NCBI GenBank assembly: GCA_045578465.1
Contig: JAZNKJ010000039.1
Span: 1-64,000 of the forward strand
DNA: 64,000 nt
DNA from: SIG454 sp045578465
GTDB taxonomy: Bacteria; Bacillota; Clostridia; Monoglobales; Monoglobaceae
Direction of reading: 5' to 3'
Shown: in pieces, positions 6,622 to 15,550 of the stretch
Numbering within the stretch: position 1 is the stretch's first letter
Layout: every line of letters starts with the position of its first letter
Position numbers and translations under genes: made by a program
Notes under the pieces: model-generated
Told to the model about the DNA's origin: nothing
The model's database searches: none
What the model saw: only the letters and a program-made list of their open reading frames with translations

Positions 6622-9237
6622 ATGGCAGAATTTACTCCTATGATGAAACAGTATTTTGCTGTTAAAGAAGAATATAAAGATTGCATCTTAATGTATCGCC
6701 TTGGGGATTTCTATGAGATGTTTTTTGAGGATGCCTTGGAAGCGTCAAGAATTTTGGAAATCACCCTTACAGGCAGAGATTGCGGTCAGGAGGAGCGCGC
6801 CCCTATGTGTGGGGTTCCTTTCCATGCGGTTGATTCTTATATTGCAAAGCTTGTTGAAAACGGTAAGAAGGTTGCAATCTGCGAACAGGTAGAAAATCCT
6901 GCTGAAACAAAAGGGATTGTTCGCCGTGAGGTTGTCAGAGTTATAACGCCCGGAACAATTCTTGATTCTTCTGCCTTAGACGATAAAAAGAACAACTATC
7001 TTTGCTCTCTTTATGTGGATAAGGCAGGGGTTGGTATTTCCTTTGTTGATATAACCACAGGGGAAATCTCAACGGTTGAAAATGCGGAAACAACTGACCT
7101 TGTTATTTTAAACGAGATGGTAAAATATGCTCCCTCTGAGGTTATTGCAAATAAAAATGCAATGGAGAGAGAAGAGCTGGTCGAAAAAATCAAAGACAGA
7201 TTTTCTTGCAGTGTTCTTCCATACAGCGAAGACGCCTATTCTTTCTCCGCATCTCAAAGCAAAATCAAGGAGATACTTGGCGGAGGCTATAAGGATGAAA
7301 TCGAGGGGAAGGTGCATAGCTGTGCAAGCCTTGGGGCGCTCCTTTCATACTTGGAAGAAACTCAGAAGACAGAGCCGAATAACCTGAAAGAGCTTGATAT
7401 CATTGATGACGGCAAGTATATGGGAATAGACCTTTACAGTATGCGAAACCTTGAACTGCTTGAAACTATGCGTGATAAAAAAGCCAAGGGAAGCCTGCTT
7501 AATGTTTTAAATAAGACAGTAACCTCTATGGGAAGCCGTCTTATGCGAAAATGGGTAACTATGCCACTTATAAATTGCGGAACAATTCAAAACCGACATA
7601 ACGCCGTTGAGGAGTTTTTCAAAAACCCCGTAATGCGTGAGGAAATCCGCGAAGAGCTTCGTGGTATAAACGACATTGAAAGAACAATTACAAGGATTTC
7701 GTATAAGAGTGCAAACTGTAAAGACCTTCTGGGGATTGCTTTCTCCTTTGAAAAGCTCCCTAAGATAAAGGCTCTTATGAAAGACTGTCAGACGGGGGTT
7801 TTAAAGGGCCTTTATGATGGCTTTGACACTCTTTCTGACATCAAAGAGTTAATTGATAATTCCATAAACCCGAAAGCACCTTTAACTGTCCGCGAGGGCG
7901 ACCTTATAAAAGACGGTTATAACGAAGAAATTGACAAAACAAGAGTTATAATCAAAGAGGGTAAGCAGTGGATTAAGGATATCATTGACCGTGAAAGAGA
8001 AGAGACAGGCCTTAAAATCAAAGAGGGATATAACCGTGTTTTCGGCTACTATCTTGAAATAAGCAAGGCTGAAAAAGGGGATGTTCCGCCTCACTTTATA
8101 AGAAGGCAGACCCTTGCTAACTGTGAAAGATACATAACAGAAGAAATCAAGGAAATTGAAGATAAAATCGTTGAGGCAGAGAGCAATATCGTAGCAATGG
8201 AATACGAAATGTTCTGCCAGATACGAGAAAGGGTAGGAGGCGAAATCGCCCGAATTCAAAAGACCGCAGAGGTTGTTGCGACCATTGATGTTTTGACTGC
8301 TCTTGCTTTTGTTGCCGAGAAAAACGGATACACAAAGCCGAAAATGAATTTAGGGGACAAGCTTTTTGCCAAGGATGCAAGACATCCCGTTGTTGAAAAA
8401 CTTGGAAGTCGGAATATGTTCATTCCTAACGATATAAATATAGATTGCCAGAGCAATCAGGTCCTTGTTATAACAGGGCCTAATATGGCGGGCAAATCAA
8501 CATATATGAGACAGACTGCTCTCCTTAGTGTTATGGCCCAGATGGGAAGCTTTGTTCCTGCAAGCGAGGCTGAGCTTGGTATAGTGGATAATATCTTCAC
8601 CCGCGTGGGTGCGTCGGATGACTTATCCGCAGGCCAGAGTACCTTTATGGTGGAGATGAGCGAGGTTGCTTATATCCTCGACAACGCAACGAAAAACAGC
8701 CTTATAATCTTAGACGAAATCGGCAGAGGAACAAGCACCTATGACGGTCTCAGTATTGCCTGGTCGGTGGTTGAATATCTTGCCGACAAGAAAAAATGCG
8801 GTGCGAAAACCCTTTTTGCAACCCACTATCGTGAGCTTTTAACTCTTGAAGAGAAGATTGAGGGGGTTAAGAATTATTGTATTGCGGTCCGCAAGCAAGG
8901 GGACTCCATAACCTTCCTCAGAAAGATTATAAGAGGCGGTGCCGACGGAAGCTATGGCGTTGAGGTTGCGGCTCTTGCAGGTGTTAAAAAGGAAGTAACC
9001 GAAAGAGCAAAAACCATACTCCGTGAAGTTGAGGACAGAGAGGGAATAAAAAGCGCAAGCACAAACCCGAAATTCGCTCCAAAGCAAAGAGAAACCGAAA
9101 TGCAGATGAGCTTTATGGAAAGCGGAGTTAACACTGAGATAATTGACGAAATTAAAAATATAGATATTGATTCAATGACACCAATGGAAGCGCTTACAAA
9201 GCTTTATGAGCTTAAAGCGAAAGCAAAAAACGGATAA
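6622..9237 (+). CDS. mutS: DNA mismatch repair protein MutS
   Basis: MutS recognises mismatches and small loops and recruits MutL in an ATP-dependent way. The 871 residues include the mismatch-reading motif GDFYEMF (Phe30 and Glu32 expected to contact the mismatch) and the connector, lever and clamp regions. The C-terminal ABC-type ATPase has the Walker A TGPNMAGKST (618-627), a signature region and the Walker B 'LIILDEIGRGTST'. Length and architecture match MutS1, not MutS2. The ribosome binding site is AAGGAG. mutL follows after 13 bases. Confidence 0.98.
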   Translation: MAEFTPMMKQYFAVKEEYKDCILMYRLGDFYEMFFEDALEASRILEITLTGRDCGQEERAPMCGVPFHAVDSYIAKLVENGKKVAICEQVENPAETKGIVRREVVRVITPGTILDSSALDDKKNNYLCSLYVDKAGVGISFVDITTGEISTVENAETTDLVILNEMVKYAPSEVIANKNAMEREELVEKIKDRFSCSVLPYSEDAYSFSASQSKIKEILGGGYKDEIEGKVHSCASLGALLSYLEETQKTEPNNLKELDIIDDGKYMGIDLYSMRNLELLETMRDKKAKGSLLNVLNKTVTSMGSRLMRKWVTMPLINCGTIQNRHNAVEEFFKNPVMREEIREELRGINDIERTITRISYKSANCKDLLGIAFSFEKLPKIKALMKDCQTGVLKGLYDGFDTLSDIKELIDNSINPKAPLTVREGDLIKDGYNEEIDKTRVIIKEGKQWIKDIIDREREETGLKIKEGYNRVFGYYLEISKAEKGDVPPHFIRRQTLANCERYITEEIKEIEDKIVEAESNIVAMEYEMFCQIRERVGGEIARIQKTAEVVATIDVLTALAFVAEKNGYTKPKMNLGDKLFAKDARHPVVEKLGSRNMFIPNDINIDCQSNQVLVITGPNMAGKSTYMRQTALLSVMAQMGSFVPASEAELGIVDNIFTRVGASDDLSAGQSTFMVEMSEVAYILDNATKNSLIILDEIGRGTSTYDGLSIAWSVVEYLADKKKCGAKTLFATHYRELLTLEEKIEGVKNYCIAVRKQGDSITFLRKIIRGGADGSYGVEVAALAGVKKEVTERAKTILREVEDREGIKSASTNPKFAPKQRETEMQMSFMESGVNTEIIDEIKNIDIDSMTPMEALTKLYELKAKAKNG

Positions 9238-9250
9238 GGTGGTGAAATAA

Positions 9251-11056
9251 ATGGCAGACATTAAGGTTCTTCCTCAAAATATCGCCGATAAGATTGCGGC
9301 AGGAGAGGTAGCAGAACGCCCCAGCGCAGTGGTTAAGGAGCTTGTTGAAAACTCCATTGACGCAAAAGCAACATCAATTGAAGTTGAGACCCACAAAGGC
9401 GGAATTAAATACATAAGAGTTACGGATAACGGCTGCGGAATCAAAAAGGACCAGGTGGAAACTGCCTTTATGCGCCATGCAACAAGCAAGCTTCGTGAGA
9501 TTGAGGACCTTTATTCAATCGGAACAATGGGTTTTAGAGGCGAGGCTCTATCCAGTATTTGCGCCGTGTCAAATGTGAGGATTATAACAAGACACGAGAA
9601 CGAAGAGGAAGGAACAGTAATGGAAATTTCCCGAGGCATTCCTTCTCCAAAAGAGGAGATTGCCTGCAACAGAGGAACAATTATGGAGATTTCCGACCTT
9701 TTTGAAAACATCCCCGCAAGAATGAAGTTTCTTAAAAAAGACTCTACCGAGGCGGGCTATGTTGCGGATATTTTGGGAAGAATTGCTATGGCAAACCCAA
9801 CCATCTCTTTTAAATATATCTGCGACGGAGCGGAAATTTTCTCAACCTCAGGGGACGGGAATTTAAAGAATGTTATTTTAAATGTTTATGGCCTTGACTA
9901 TGCCAAGGGCCTTCTGGAAGTTGACTATGAAAAGGACGGCGTTCATATTTTCGGCGTATGTGGAAAGAGTGACCTTGCCAGAGGAAACCGAACAAGGCAA
10001 ACTCTTTTCGTTAACGGAAGATATATAAAAAATCATGTTATCGCAAAGGTGGCCGAAGAAGCATACAGAAACTCCATTATGGTTGGAAAGTTCCCCTTCT
10101 TCGTGCTTAACATAAATTTATCTCCTGCTTTGGTGGATGTTAATGTTCATCCAGCTAAAACAGAGATTAAAATTGCGGACGAAAAAAAGGTTTATGACAT
10201 TGTCTATTCGGCGGTAAGCCAGGCTCTCTCTATGGGGGTTAAGGAGCAGGCATTGGAGAAGACCTCTCCTTATGAATATAAAGAGGCTCCCAAAGAAAGC
10301 TCCCAGTTTAAAATGCGTCTTCCGTTTTTTAGTGGTAGTAAAAAAGAGGAAACTGATACAAAAACAATTGAGCAGTTTATTGAGTTTACAACCCCAAAAA
10401 AAGAGGAGAATGTTTTCAAGGAAACTGAAAAAGCGGAAGATGTCTTTGAGTTTATTGAAGAAAAGGAAGAGGAAACTCCATACTCTGTAATCGGCCAGAT
10501 TTTTGATACATATGTCTTAATTCAAAGAGGGGAAGAGGTTCTATTCATTGACCAGCACGCCGCTCATGAAAGATTCCGTTTTGAAAAGCTTCTTTCCGAC
10601 TATAAAGAAAAGAAAAGCTTTTCCCAGATGCTCTTAGTTCCAATAGTTATGAATTTAAGCCCTAACGAAATGGAAACTTTTAAGGAAAACCAAAGAGTGC
10701 TATTAGATTTTGGCTTTGAGGCAGAGGAATTTGGAAATGACGGAATTATCATAAGACAGACTCCGATTTTGTCGGGAGACGAAGAAATCAAAGGCCTTAT
10801 GTCTGAAATGATTGAGGCTTTGGAAAAGGGATTCAAAAACTCTCTCTGGGATTTTGAAGAGAAAATTATAGATATGATTTCCTGCAAATATGCAATCAAG
10901 GCAAACAAGAAACTGTCCTCTCAGGAGATGGAGGACATCGCGAAAAAGACCTTTGAGCTTATGAAAAACGGAAAAGGAACTTGTCCACACGGACGACCGA
11001 TAGCGGTTTCTCTTTCCAAGCAGGACTTTGAAAAAATGTTTAAAAGAATAGTATAA
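9251..11056 (+). CDS. mutL: DNA mismatch repair endonuclease MutL
   Basis: MutL couples mismatch recognition to strand removal. The 601 residues contain the N-terminal GHKL ATPase (ENSIDA near 36-41, DNGCGI, and GFRGEAL), a poorly conserved acidic linker (about 340-410), and the C-terminal dimerisation/endonuclease domain. The latter carries DQHAAHERFRFE at 434-445, matching the DQHA(X)2E(X)4E metal motif of nicking MutL proteins, as well as CPHGRP near the C-terminus. This indicates a methyl-independent system, as usual in Bacillota. GGTGG lies before the ATG. The following 297-bp gap holds the inverted-repeat element. Confidence 0.97.
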   Translation: MADIKVLPQNIADKIAAGEVAERPSAVVKELVENSIDAKATSIEVETHKGGIKYIRVTDNGCGIKKDQVETAFMRHATSKLREIEDLYSIGTMGFRGEALSSICAVSNVRIITRHENEEEGTVMEISRGIPSPKEEIACNRGTIMEISDLFENIPARMKFLKKDSTEAGYVADILGRIAMANPTISFKYICDGAEIFSTSGDGNLKNVILNVYGLDYAKGLLEVDYEKDGVHIFGVCGKSDLARGNRTRQTLFVNGRYIKNHVIAKVAEEAYRNSIMVGKFPFFVLNINLSPALVDVNVHPAKTEIKIADEKKVYDIVYSAVSQALSMGVKEQALEKTSPYEYKEAPKESSQFKMRLPFFSGSKKEETDTKTIEQFIEFTTPKKEENVFKETEKAEDVFEFIEEKEEETPYSVIGQIFDTYVLIQRGEEVLFIDQHAAHERFRFEKLLSDYKEKKSFSQMLLVPIVMNLSPNEMETFKENQRVLLDFGFEAEEFGNDGIIIRQTPILSGDEEIKGLMSEMIEALEKGFKNSLWDFEEKIIDMISCKYAIKANKKLSSQEMEDIAKKTFELMKNGKGTCPHGRPIAVSLSKQDFEKMFKRIV

Positions 11057-11060
11057 GATT

Positions 11061-11341
11061 TTAAGCCGATGGGAAACGAACCCAATAAGGTTTAAAAACA
11101 TAAATTTCGCGTTATACGGCAGAAAATTCCGCAAATATACGACAGTATTATTTGCAAAATTTTCTTTGTCTTCCATCAAAATTTATTGTTTTTAAACTCT
11201 TCGACCTTAAACGCAGGAAAATTTTATAGAGTTTGAATGCGGAGGACGAAGTCTTATCTGGCGCCTTACGAGGACGACAAATTTGAAGAATAAAAATTTA
11301 ACAAGTTTAAGGCTTATGGGGTTCATTTCCCATCGGCTTAA
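11061..11341. repeat. 281-bp non-coding element with long terminal inverted repeats
   Basis: The left end (from 11061) and the reverse complement of the right end (from 11341) agree over about 31 bases with four mismatches. Both begin TTAAGCCGATGGGAAA, and a weaker match continues further inward. The interior is AT-rich, has no credible ORF, and contains smaller hairpins such as GCAAAT/ATTTGC. The whole mutL-miaA gap is this element plus the miaA ribosome binding site. The form resembles a MITE or a long structured intergenic repeat. TTAA occurs at both outer ends but belongs to the repeat itself, so no separate target duplication is visible. Confidence 0.75.
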
Positions 11342-11353
11342 GGAGGGGCAGAG

Positions 11354-12322
11354 ATGAAAAGCAAAATTCTTGCAATCGCAGGGCCGACTGCGTCAGGGAA
11401 AACTGCCCTATCCATTGAGCTTGCAAAGCGGTATAACGGAGAGATTGTTTCCTGCGACTCCATGCAGATTTATAAGGGGATGGATATAGGGACTGCCAAG
11501 CCTACCGAAGAAGAAAAGCAAGGAATTCCTCATTATATGATTGATATTGTTTCCCCTGATGAGAATTTCAGCGTGGCGGAATATGTAAAGCTTTCCCGGG
11601 AATATATTGAGGATATTTTAAGAAGAGGAAAGCTCCCCATTTTAACAGGGGGAACGGGGCTTTATCTTGACAGCGTCATAAACAACACCAAGTTTTCTGA
11701 CGCAAAAGAGGACGCAGAGTATAGAGAAGCTCTTTATGCTCTGGCGGGAAAAGAGGGGAATGGAGCTGTTCATAAACTTTTAGAAGAGATTGACCCACTA
11801 TCCGCCGAGAAAATCCACGAAAACAATGTCCGTCGGGTTATCCGCGCCCTTGAAATTTATAAGACCACAGGGAAGACAATGACTCAGGTTAATATTGAGT
11901 CAGAAAGAGACTCTCTTTATGACGCCCTTATAATCGGTATTGATATGGACAGAGAGCTCCTTTATGAAAGGATAAACAAAAGGGTTGATATAATGCTTGA
12001 TTGCGGTCTTTTAGACGAGGTTAATGCTCTTATGAATAAGGGGTTTGACAAAAGCTCCACCGCCTTTCAGGCAATCGGCTATAAAGAATTCATCTCCTAT
12101 TTTGAGGGAGAGATTTCCTTTGCCGAAGCGGTTGAAAAGGTTAAGCAGGAAAGCAGGCGTTATGCAAAACGGCAAATGACCTGGTTTCGGCGGAACGGAA
12201 ACATAAATTGGATTGTATTACAAAACGATTACAGTTATGATAAAATTGTAAAAAACAGTTGTATGTTGACAGACAAGTTTGGTATAATTAAGCCGATGGG
12301 AAACGAACCCAATAAGGTTTAA
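11354..12322 (+). CDS. miaA: tRNA dimethylallyltransferase
   Basis: MiaA adds a dimethylallyl group to N6 of A37 in tRNAs reading UNN codons, producing the substrate of MiaB. The 322 residues show the P-loop GPTASGKT (10-17), the DSMQIYKGMDIGTAKP stretch, and FQAIGYKE, all typical of the family. AGGAGGGG precedes the ATG and directly abuts the right end of the inverted-repeat element. Oddly, the last nine codons before the stop, encoding PMGNEPNKV, lie in a 37-bp sequence identical to the left end of that element. The C-terminal tail and the stop codon are therefore repeat-derived (seen directly). The catalytic core is intact. Confidence 0.97.
   Translation: MKSKILAIAGPTASGKTALSIELAKRYNGEIVSCDSMQIYKGMDIGTAKPTEEEKQGIPHYMIDIVSPDENFSVAEYVKLSREYIEDILRRGKLPILTGGTGLYLDSVINNTKFSDAKEDAEYREALYALAGKEGNGAVHKLLEEIDPLSAEKIHENNVRRVIRALEIYKTTGKTMTQVNIESERDSLYDALIIGIDMDRELLYERINKRVDIMLDCGLLDEVNALMNKGFDKSSTAFQAIGYKEFISYFEGEISFAEAVEKVKQESRRYAKRQMTWFRRNGNINWIVLQNDYSYDKIVKNSCMLTDKFGIIKPMGNEPNKV
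12259..12288 (+). promoter_or_regulatory. Possible internal promoter in the miaA 3' end
   Basis: TTGTAT (12259-12264) and a perfect TATAAT (12283-12288) are 18 bases apart, just upstream of the repeat copy and 50 bases before the HlyD-like gene. It could drive the downstream genes independently of the miaB promoter. The -35 is weak. Confidence 0.4.
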
Positions 12323-12324
12323 AA
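12288..12324 (+). repeat. Second exact copy of the element's left end, at the miaA 3' end
   Basis: These 37 bases are identical to 11061-11097, in the same orientation. The match runs through the miaA stop codon into the leader of the next gene. The interior and right arm of the element are absent here, so this is a solo end or a remnant. Confidence 0.9.
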
Positions 12325-12338
12325 TGAAGGAGTGCCCT

Positions 12339-13592
12339 ATGAAGAAAACAGTGAAAAAGCGTAAGAAAAAGCTTACAGGCAAGACTTTTCTTTTGTGCCT
12401 CTTTTTGATATTTGCCGTTTATATGGGGATAAATCTTATTATAAACTCAGGTGGCAGCATAACTACCTATATGGCAAGAGAGGGCGAAATTTCCGAAAGC
12501 TTTACGGTTGACGGATATATCTTCAAGGACCAGACGATTATAAACGCAACGGCCTCCGGCTATCTTGAATGCACCATAGAGGAATCAGGAAGAGTGGGCA
12601 AAGAGGGCACCGTTGCATATATCTATGAAAAAGAAGTTCCCGCAGAGGAGAAAAATCGCATTAAAGAAATTGATGCCAAGATTAAGGAGCTGAAAGAGAA
12701 CGACAGAAGTATGTCGGCCTCTGAAAATGATTCCGTCCGACTTGAACAGGACATTTTAAAGGCGGTTGTCACGCTCCCTGCATTAGTTCGGGATAATAAT
12801 ATGGCGGAAATTTTCAAGGTGAGGAAAAACCTTGACAGCGTTGCCAATGCAAGAGGGAAAATTTCTGGGGCAGGAAAAAGCGCCAAAGAACAGATAGAAG
12901 AGCTTACCCGCGAAAAAGCAACTCTTGAAAGCAAAAACGATATGTCAAAGGTGGCTGTTAAAACCCCTGTGGCAGGGTCCTTCACAGCGAGAGTTGACGG
13001 CCTTGAAGAAACCCTTGATGACTCTAAGATAGAAGCAATAACCCAAGGGTATCTTAAAGATATAAAGGTTAAAGAGGATAAAAAAGAGGAGAATGCCTTT
13101 GTTAAAAAGGATGCTCCAATCGGGAAAATTGTTGACACTTATACCTGGTATATGGCGGCAATAATTGATAAGGATATTGCTGATAATCTGAAAGTCGGCG
13201 ACGGTATTCGACTGAAATTTTTAGATTCAAGTGATAACATAATAAACGGCAGTGTTTATAAGATTGCGGATGAGCATGACGGCAAGGTTGTTCTTGTTGT
13301 AAAGTCCGCAGGATATGTGGACAACCTCTATTCCATTTCCACAGCAAAGATTGATGTTATAATGAGAACCCACGAGGGAATGAAAATTCCGTCAAAGAGC
13401 ATCAGAGTCAAGGACGGAGAAAAGGGAGTTTATATCCTTTCGGGGAATAAGATAAAGTTCCGAGGGGCAAAAGTTCATTATATGGATGACGAATGGGCGA
13501 TTGTTTCAACGGAAGAGAAAAACTCTATAAAGCTTTATGACAGCGTTATTGTCAGCGGGTCTAAAATATACGAAGGCAGGGTCGTGAGATAA
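12339..13592 (+). CDS. HlyD-like membrane-anchored protein
   Basis: The 417-residue protein has a very basic N-terminus and a single transmembrane segment (about residues 18-36), then an extracytoplasmic part. A biotinyl-lipoyl-like barrel (about 55-90), a predicted helical hairpin (about 95-195) and a return barrel follow, as in HlyD/MacA-type membrane fusion proteins. Such proteins are often encoded beside yggS and sepF in Clostridia, with no transporter partner nearby, and their role is not established. I chose the ATG at 12339 because AAGGAG (12327-12332) lies 6 bases before it; the ATG at 12324 would precede that site. yggS overlaps by one base (TAATG). Confidence 0.75.
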   Translation: MKKTVKKRKKKLTGKTFLLCLFLIFAVYMGINLIINSGGSITTYMAREGEISESFTVDGYIFKDQTIINATASGYLECTIEESGRVGKEGTVAYIYEKEVPAEEKNRIKEIDAKIKELKENDRSMSASENDSVRLEQDILKAVVTLPALVRDNNMAEIFKVRKNLDSVANARGKISGAGKSAKEQIEELTREKATLESKNDMSKVAVKTPVAGSFTARVDGLEETLDDSKIEAITQGYLKDIKVKEDKKEENAFVKKDAPIGKIVDTYTWYMAAIIDKDIADNLKVGDGIRLKFLDSSDNIINGSVYKIADEHDGKVVLVVKSAGYVDNLYSISTAKIDVIMRTHEGMKIPSKSIRVKDGEKGVYILSGNKIKFRGAKVHYMDDEWAIVSTEEKNSIKLYDSVIVSGSKIYEGRVVR

Positions 13593-14275
13593 TGGGCATT
13601 TTAGAAAACATTAAGGAAGTCAACCGAAAAATTGAAAATGCTGCAAAATCTGCCGGGCGGGAGAGAAATGAAATAACCTTAATCGGTGTGTCAAAGACCA
13701 AGCCTGTCTCTCTTATAAAAGAGGCGGTGGATTGCGGAATTCGTGTCTTAGGGGAAAACAGAGTTCAGGAGATAATGGAAAAGTTTGACCATATTGAAGG
13801 TGCAGTGTGGCATTTAATCGGCCATCTTCAAAAGAACAAGGTTAAATACATAATTGATAAGGTTGACCTTATCCACTCCGTTGATTCTCTTGAACTTGCA
13901 AAAGAAATCGATAAACAGGCAAAGAAATTTGACAAGGTCCAGAAAATCTTAATTCAGGTAAATATTTCAGGCGAGGAGAGTAAGTTCGGTCTTCCAAAGG
14001 AAGAAGTTCTTCCCCTCTTAAATGAGGTAAAAAGCCTTGAAAATGTGAAGGTTAAAGGCCTTATGACTATGGCCCCCTTAGGCGCAGGAGAGGATGAACT
14101 TCACGAGATTTTCGGGGGACTTAAAAAACTTTCTATTGACATTAGCGAGAAAAAAGTTGATAATATAGATATGGAAGAACTTTCGATGGGAATGTCGGGA
14201 GATTTTGAAATCGCCATCTTAGAAGGGGCCACTATGGTCCGCGTAGGGACAGGCATATTCGGACACAGAGAATAA
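13592..14275 (+). CDS. yggS: YggS/PROSC family PLP homeostasis protein
   Basis: This is a cytoplasmic pyridoxal-5'-phosphate carrier of the alanine-racemase-like TIM-barrel type, without known catalytic activity, that buffers free PLP and influences amino acid metabolism. The 227 residues include the PLP lysine in GVSKTKP (Lys35), GENRVQE, WHLIGHLQKNK, and the phosphate-binding C-terminal stretch LSMGMSGDFEIAI with VRVGTGIFG. Length is typical. It starts in a one-base overlap with the upstream gene. sepF follows after 32 bases, a conserved yggS-sepF neighbourhood in Gram-positive bacteria. Confidence 0.95.
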   Translation: MGILENIKEVNRKIENAAKSAGRERNEITLIGVSKTKPVSLIKEAVDCGIRVLGENRVQEIMEKFDHIEGAVWHLIGHLQKNKVKYIIDKVDLIHSVDSLELAKEIDKQAKKFDKVQKILIQVNISGEESKFGLPKEEVLPLLNEVKSLENVKVKGLMTMAPLGAGEDELHEIFGGLKKLSIDISEKKVDNIDMEELSMGMSGDFEIAILEGATMVRVGTGIFGHRE

Positions 14276-14307
14276 TTAAAATTTTATATATTTTGGAGGT
14301 ATACATA

Positions 14308-14772
14308 ATGAGTTTTGTAAACAAGCTTTTAACAATGATTGGATTTAATACGGAAGATGATTTTGATGATGAATTTTTCGATGAATCAACAGAAAATAAC
14401 GGTGCCACATTAGGCTCAAAATTTGATGCAGAAAGCGAAGTTACAACTGACGGCAAGAAGAACAAGGTTGTTAAAATCCATACAACAGCACAGCTTAAAC
14501 TTGTTGTTATGCAGCCTGAAACCTTTGATGATGCAAGAGATATTGCAAATCATTTAAAGAACAAAAAGCCGGTTGTTATGAACCTTGAATTTGTTGAAAA
14601 GGATATCGCAAGACGAATCGTTGACTTTTTAAGCGGTGCGGTTTATGCTCTTGACGGAAATATCCAGAAGGTATCTAACGGAATTTTCATTATAACTCCT
14701 TACAATGTTGGAATTATGGGCGACTTTAAGGACGAGCTTCGCAACAAGGGTATCTTCCCTTGGGGCAACTAA
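14308..14772 (+). CDS. sepF: Cell division protein SepF
   Basis: SepF is a peripheral membrane anchor for FtsZ in Gram-positive bacteria. The 154 residues have an N-terminal amphipathic stretch (MSFVNKLLTMIGF), an acidic linker, and the C-terminal DUF552 domain (about 55-150). Its hallmark stretch covers 'KPVVMNLE', 'RRIVDFLSGAVYAL', 'IQKVSNGIFIITP'. The ATG at 14308 is chosen because GGAGG lies 8 bases before it; an in-frame TTG upstream would overlap the ribosome binding site. Its place between yggS and ylmH is the conserved division cluster order. Confidence 0.95.
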   Translation: MSFVNKLLTMIGFNTEDDFDDEFFDESTENNGATLGSKFDAESEVTTDGKKNKVVKIHTTAQLKLVVMQPETFDDARDIANHLKNKKPVVMNLEFVEKDIARRIVDFLSGAVYALDGNIQKVSNGIFIITPYNVGIMGDFKDELRNKGIFPWGN

Positions 14773-14778
14773 TTTCCT

Positions 14779-15537
14779 ATGCCGCAAAAGGATGAAACTA
14801 AGCTTTTGCTTTCAAAGGCCCAGGACACCATAGATATCTGCGAAAACAAATATATGGTTAAGTCTGTGGGCTTTTTAACCCCGTCTGAAAGAGTGTTTTT
14901 ACAGAAAAGCTTAAAGAAACCATATTCTGCTAAGACAATGTTTTTCGGGGGCTATGACGAGGCGGAGCGGACTTTGTTTATTGCTTTCCCTGAATATGTT
15001 TCCGAGGAAGAGGCGAAAGAGGAGCTATGCGCCCTCTGCGTTACGGCGAGAAATTTAGGGGAAATGAGCCACCGTGACTTTTTAGGAAGTCTTATGGGGC
15101 TTGGAATTAAGCGTGAAATGGTTGGGGATATTGTTCTTTCAGAGGATAGGTGTATCATCTTTGTCCGCAGTGAAATAAAGGACTATATCTTGACTAACCT
15201 TGAAAAAATCGGCAGAGACGGAATATTGGTTTCCCTCTGCGAAAACTATGAAAATCTTATTCCAAAGAAGAAAACCGAGGAAATAAGAGGGACTGTCTCA
15301 TCGGTTCGGCTTGACAGCGTTCTGGCCACAGCTCTTAAAACATCAAGGAGCAAGGCGGTTTCCCTGATTTTAGGGAAGGTTGTCAGCGTTAACTGGGAAG
15401 AAACTGAAAATGTTTCAAAAACCCTTAGTGAAGGGGACATAATTTCCGTTAAAGGCAAAGGCAGATTTAAGCTGAGCCATCTTAACGGGCAGACAAAAAA
15501 AGGAAGAGACAGCATTGTAATTGAAAAATATGTTTAG
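14779..15537 (+). CDS. ylmH: YlmH S4-domain RNA-binding protein
   Basis: The 252 residues comprise an N-terminal YlmH region (about 1-170) and a C-terminal S4 domain (about 175-240, with 'RLDSVLATALKTSRSKA'). YlmH proteins lie between sepF and divIVA in many Gram-positive bacteria and have been linked to division and to ribosome-associated quality control. There is no convincing ribosome binding site before the ATG at 14779, only 6 bases after the sepF stop, so initiation probably depends on translational coupling or another start. The sequence ends with the divIVA ribosome binding site overlapping its stop. Confidence 0.88.
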   Translation: MPQKDETKLLLSKAQDTIDICENKYMVKSVGFLTPSERVFLQKSLKKPYSAKTMFFGGYDEAERTLFIAFPEYVSEEEAKEELCALCVTARNLGEMSHRDFLGSLMGLGIKREMVGDIVLSEDRCIIFVRSEIKDYILTNLEKIGRDGILVSLCENYENLIPKKKTEEIRGTVSSVRLDSVLATALKTSRSKAVSLILGKVVSVNWEETENVSKTLSEGDIISVKGKGRFKLSHLNGQTKKGRDSIVIEKYV

Positions 15538-15550
15538 GAGGTGCCAAGCT

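Noticed and set aside
11061..11341. Insertion sequence with a transposase
   Set aside because: The interior is only about 220 bases and has no coding capacity, so at most a non-autonomous element.
12266..12288. TTGACA followed by TATAAT near the end of miaA
   Set aside because: Both boxes are perfect, but the spacer is 11 bases, far too short for sigma-A. The same -10 with TTGTAT at 18 bases was listed instead, at low confidence.
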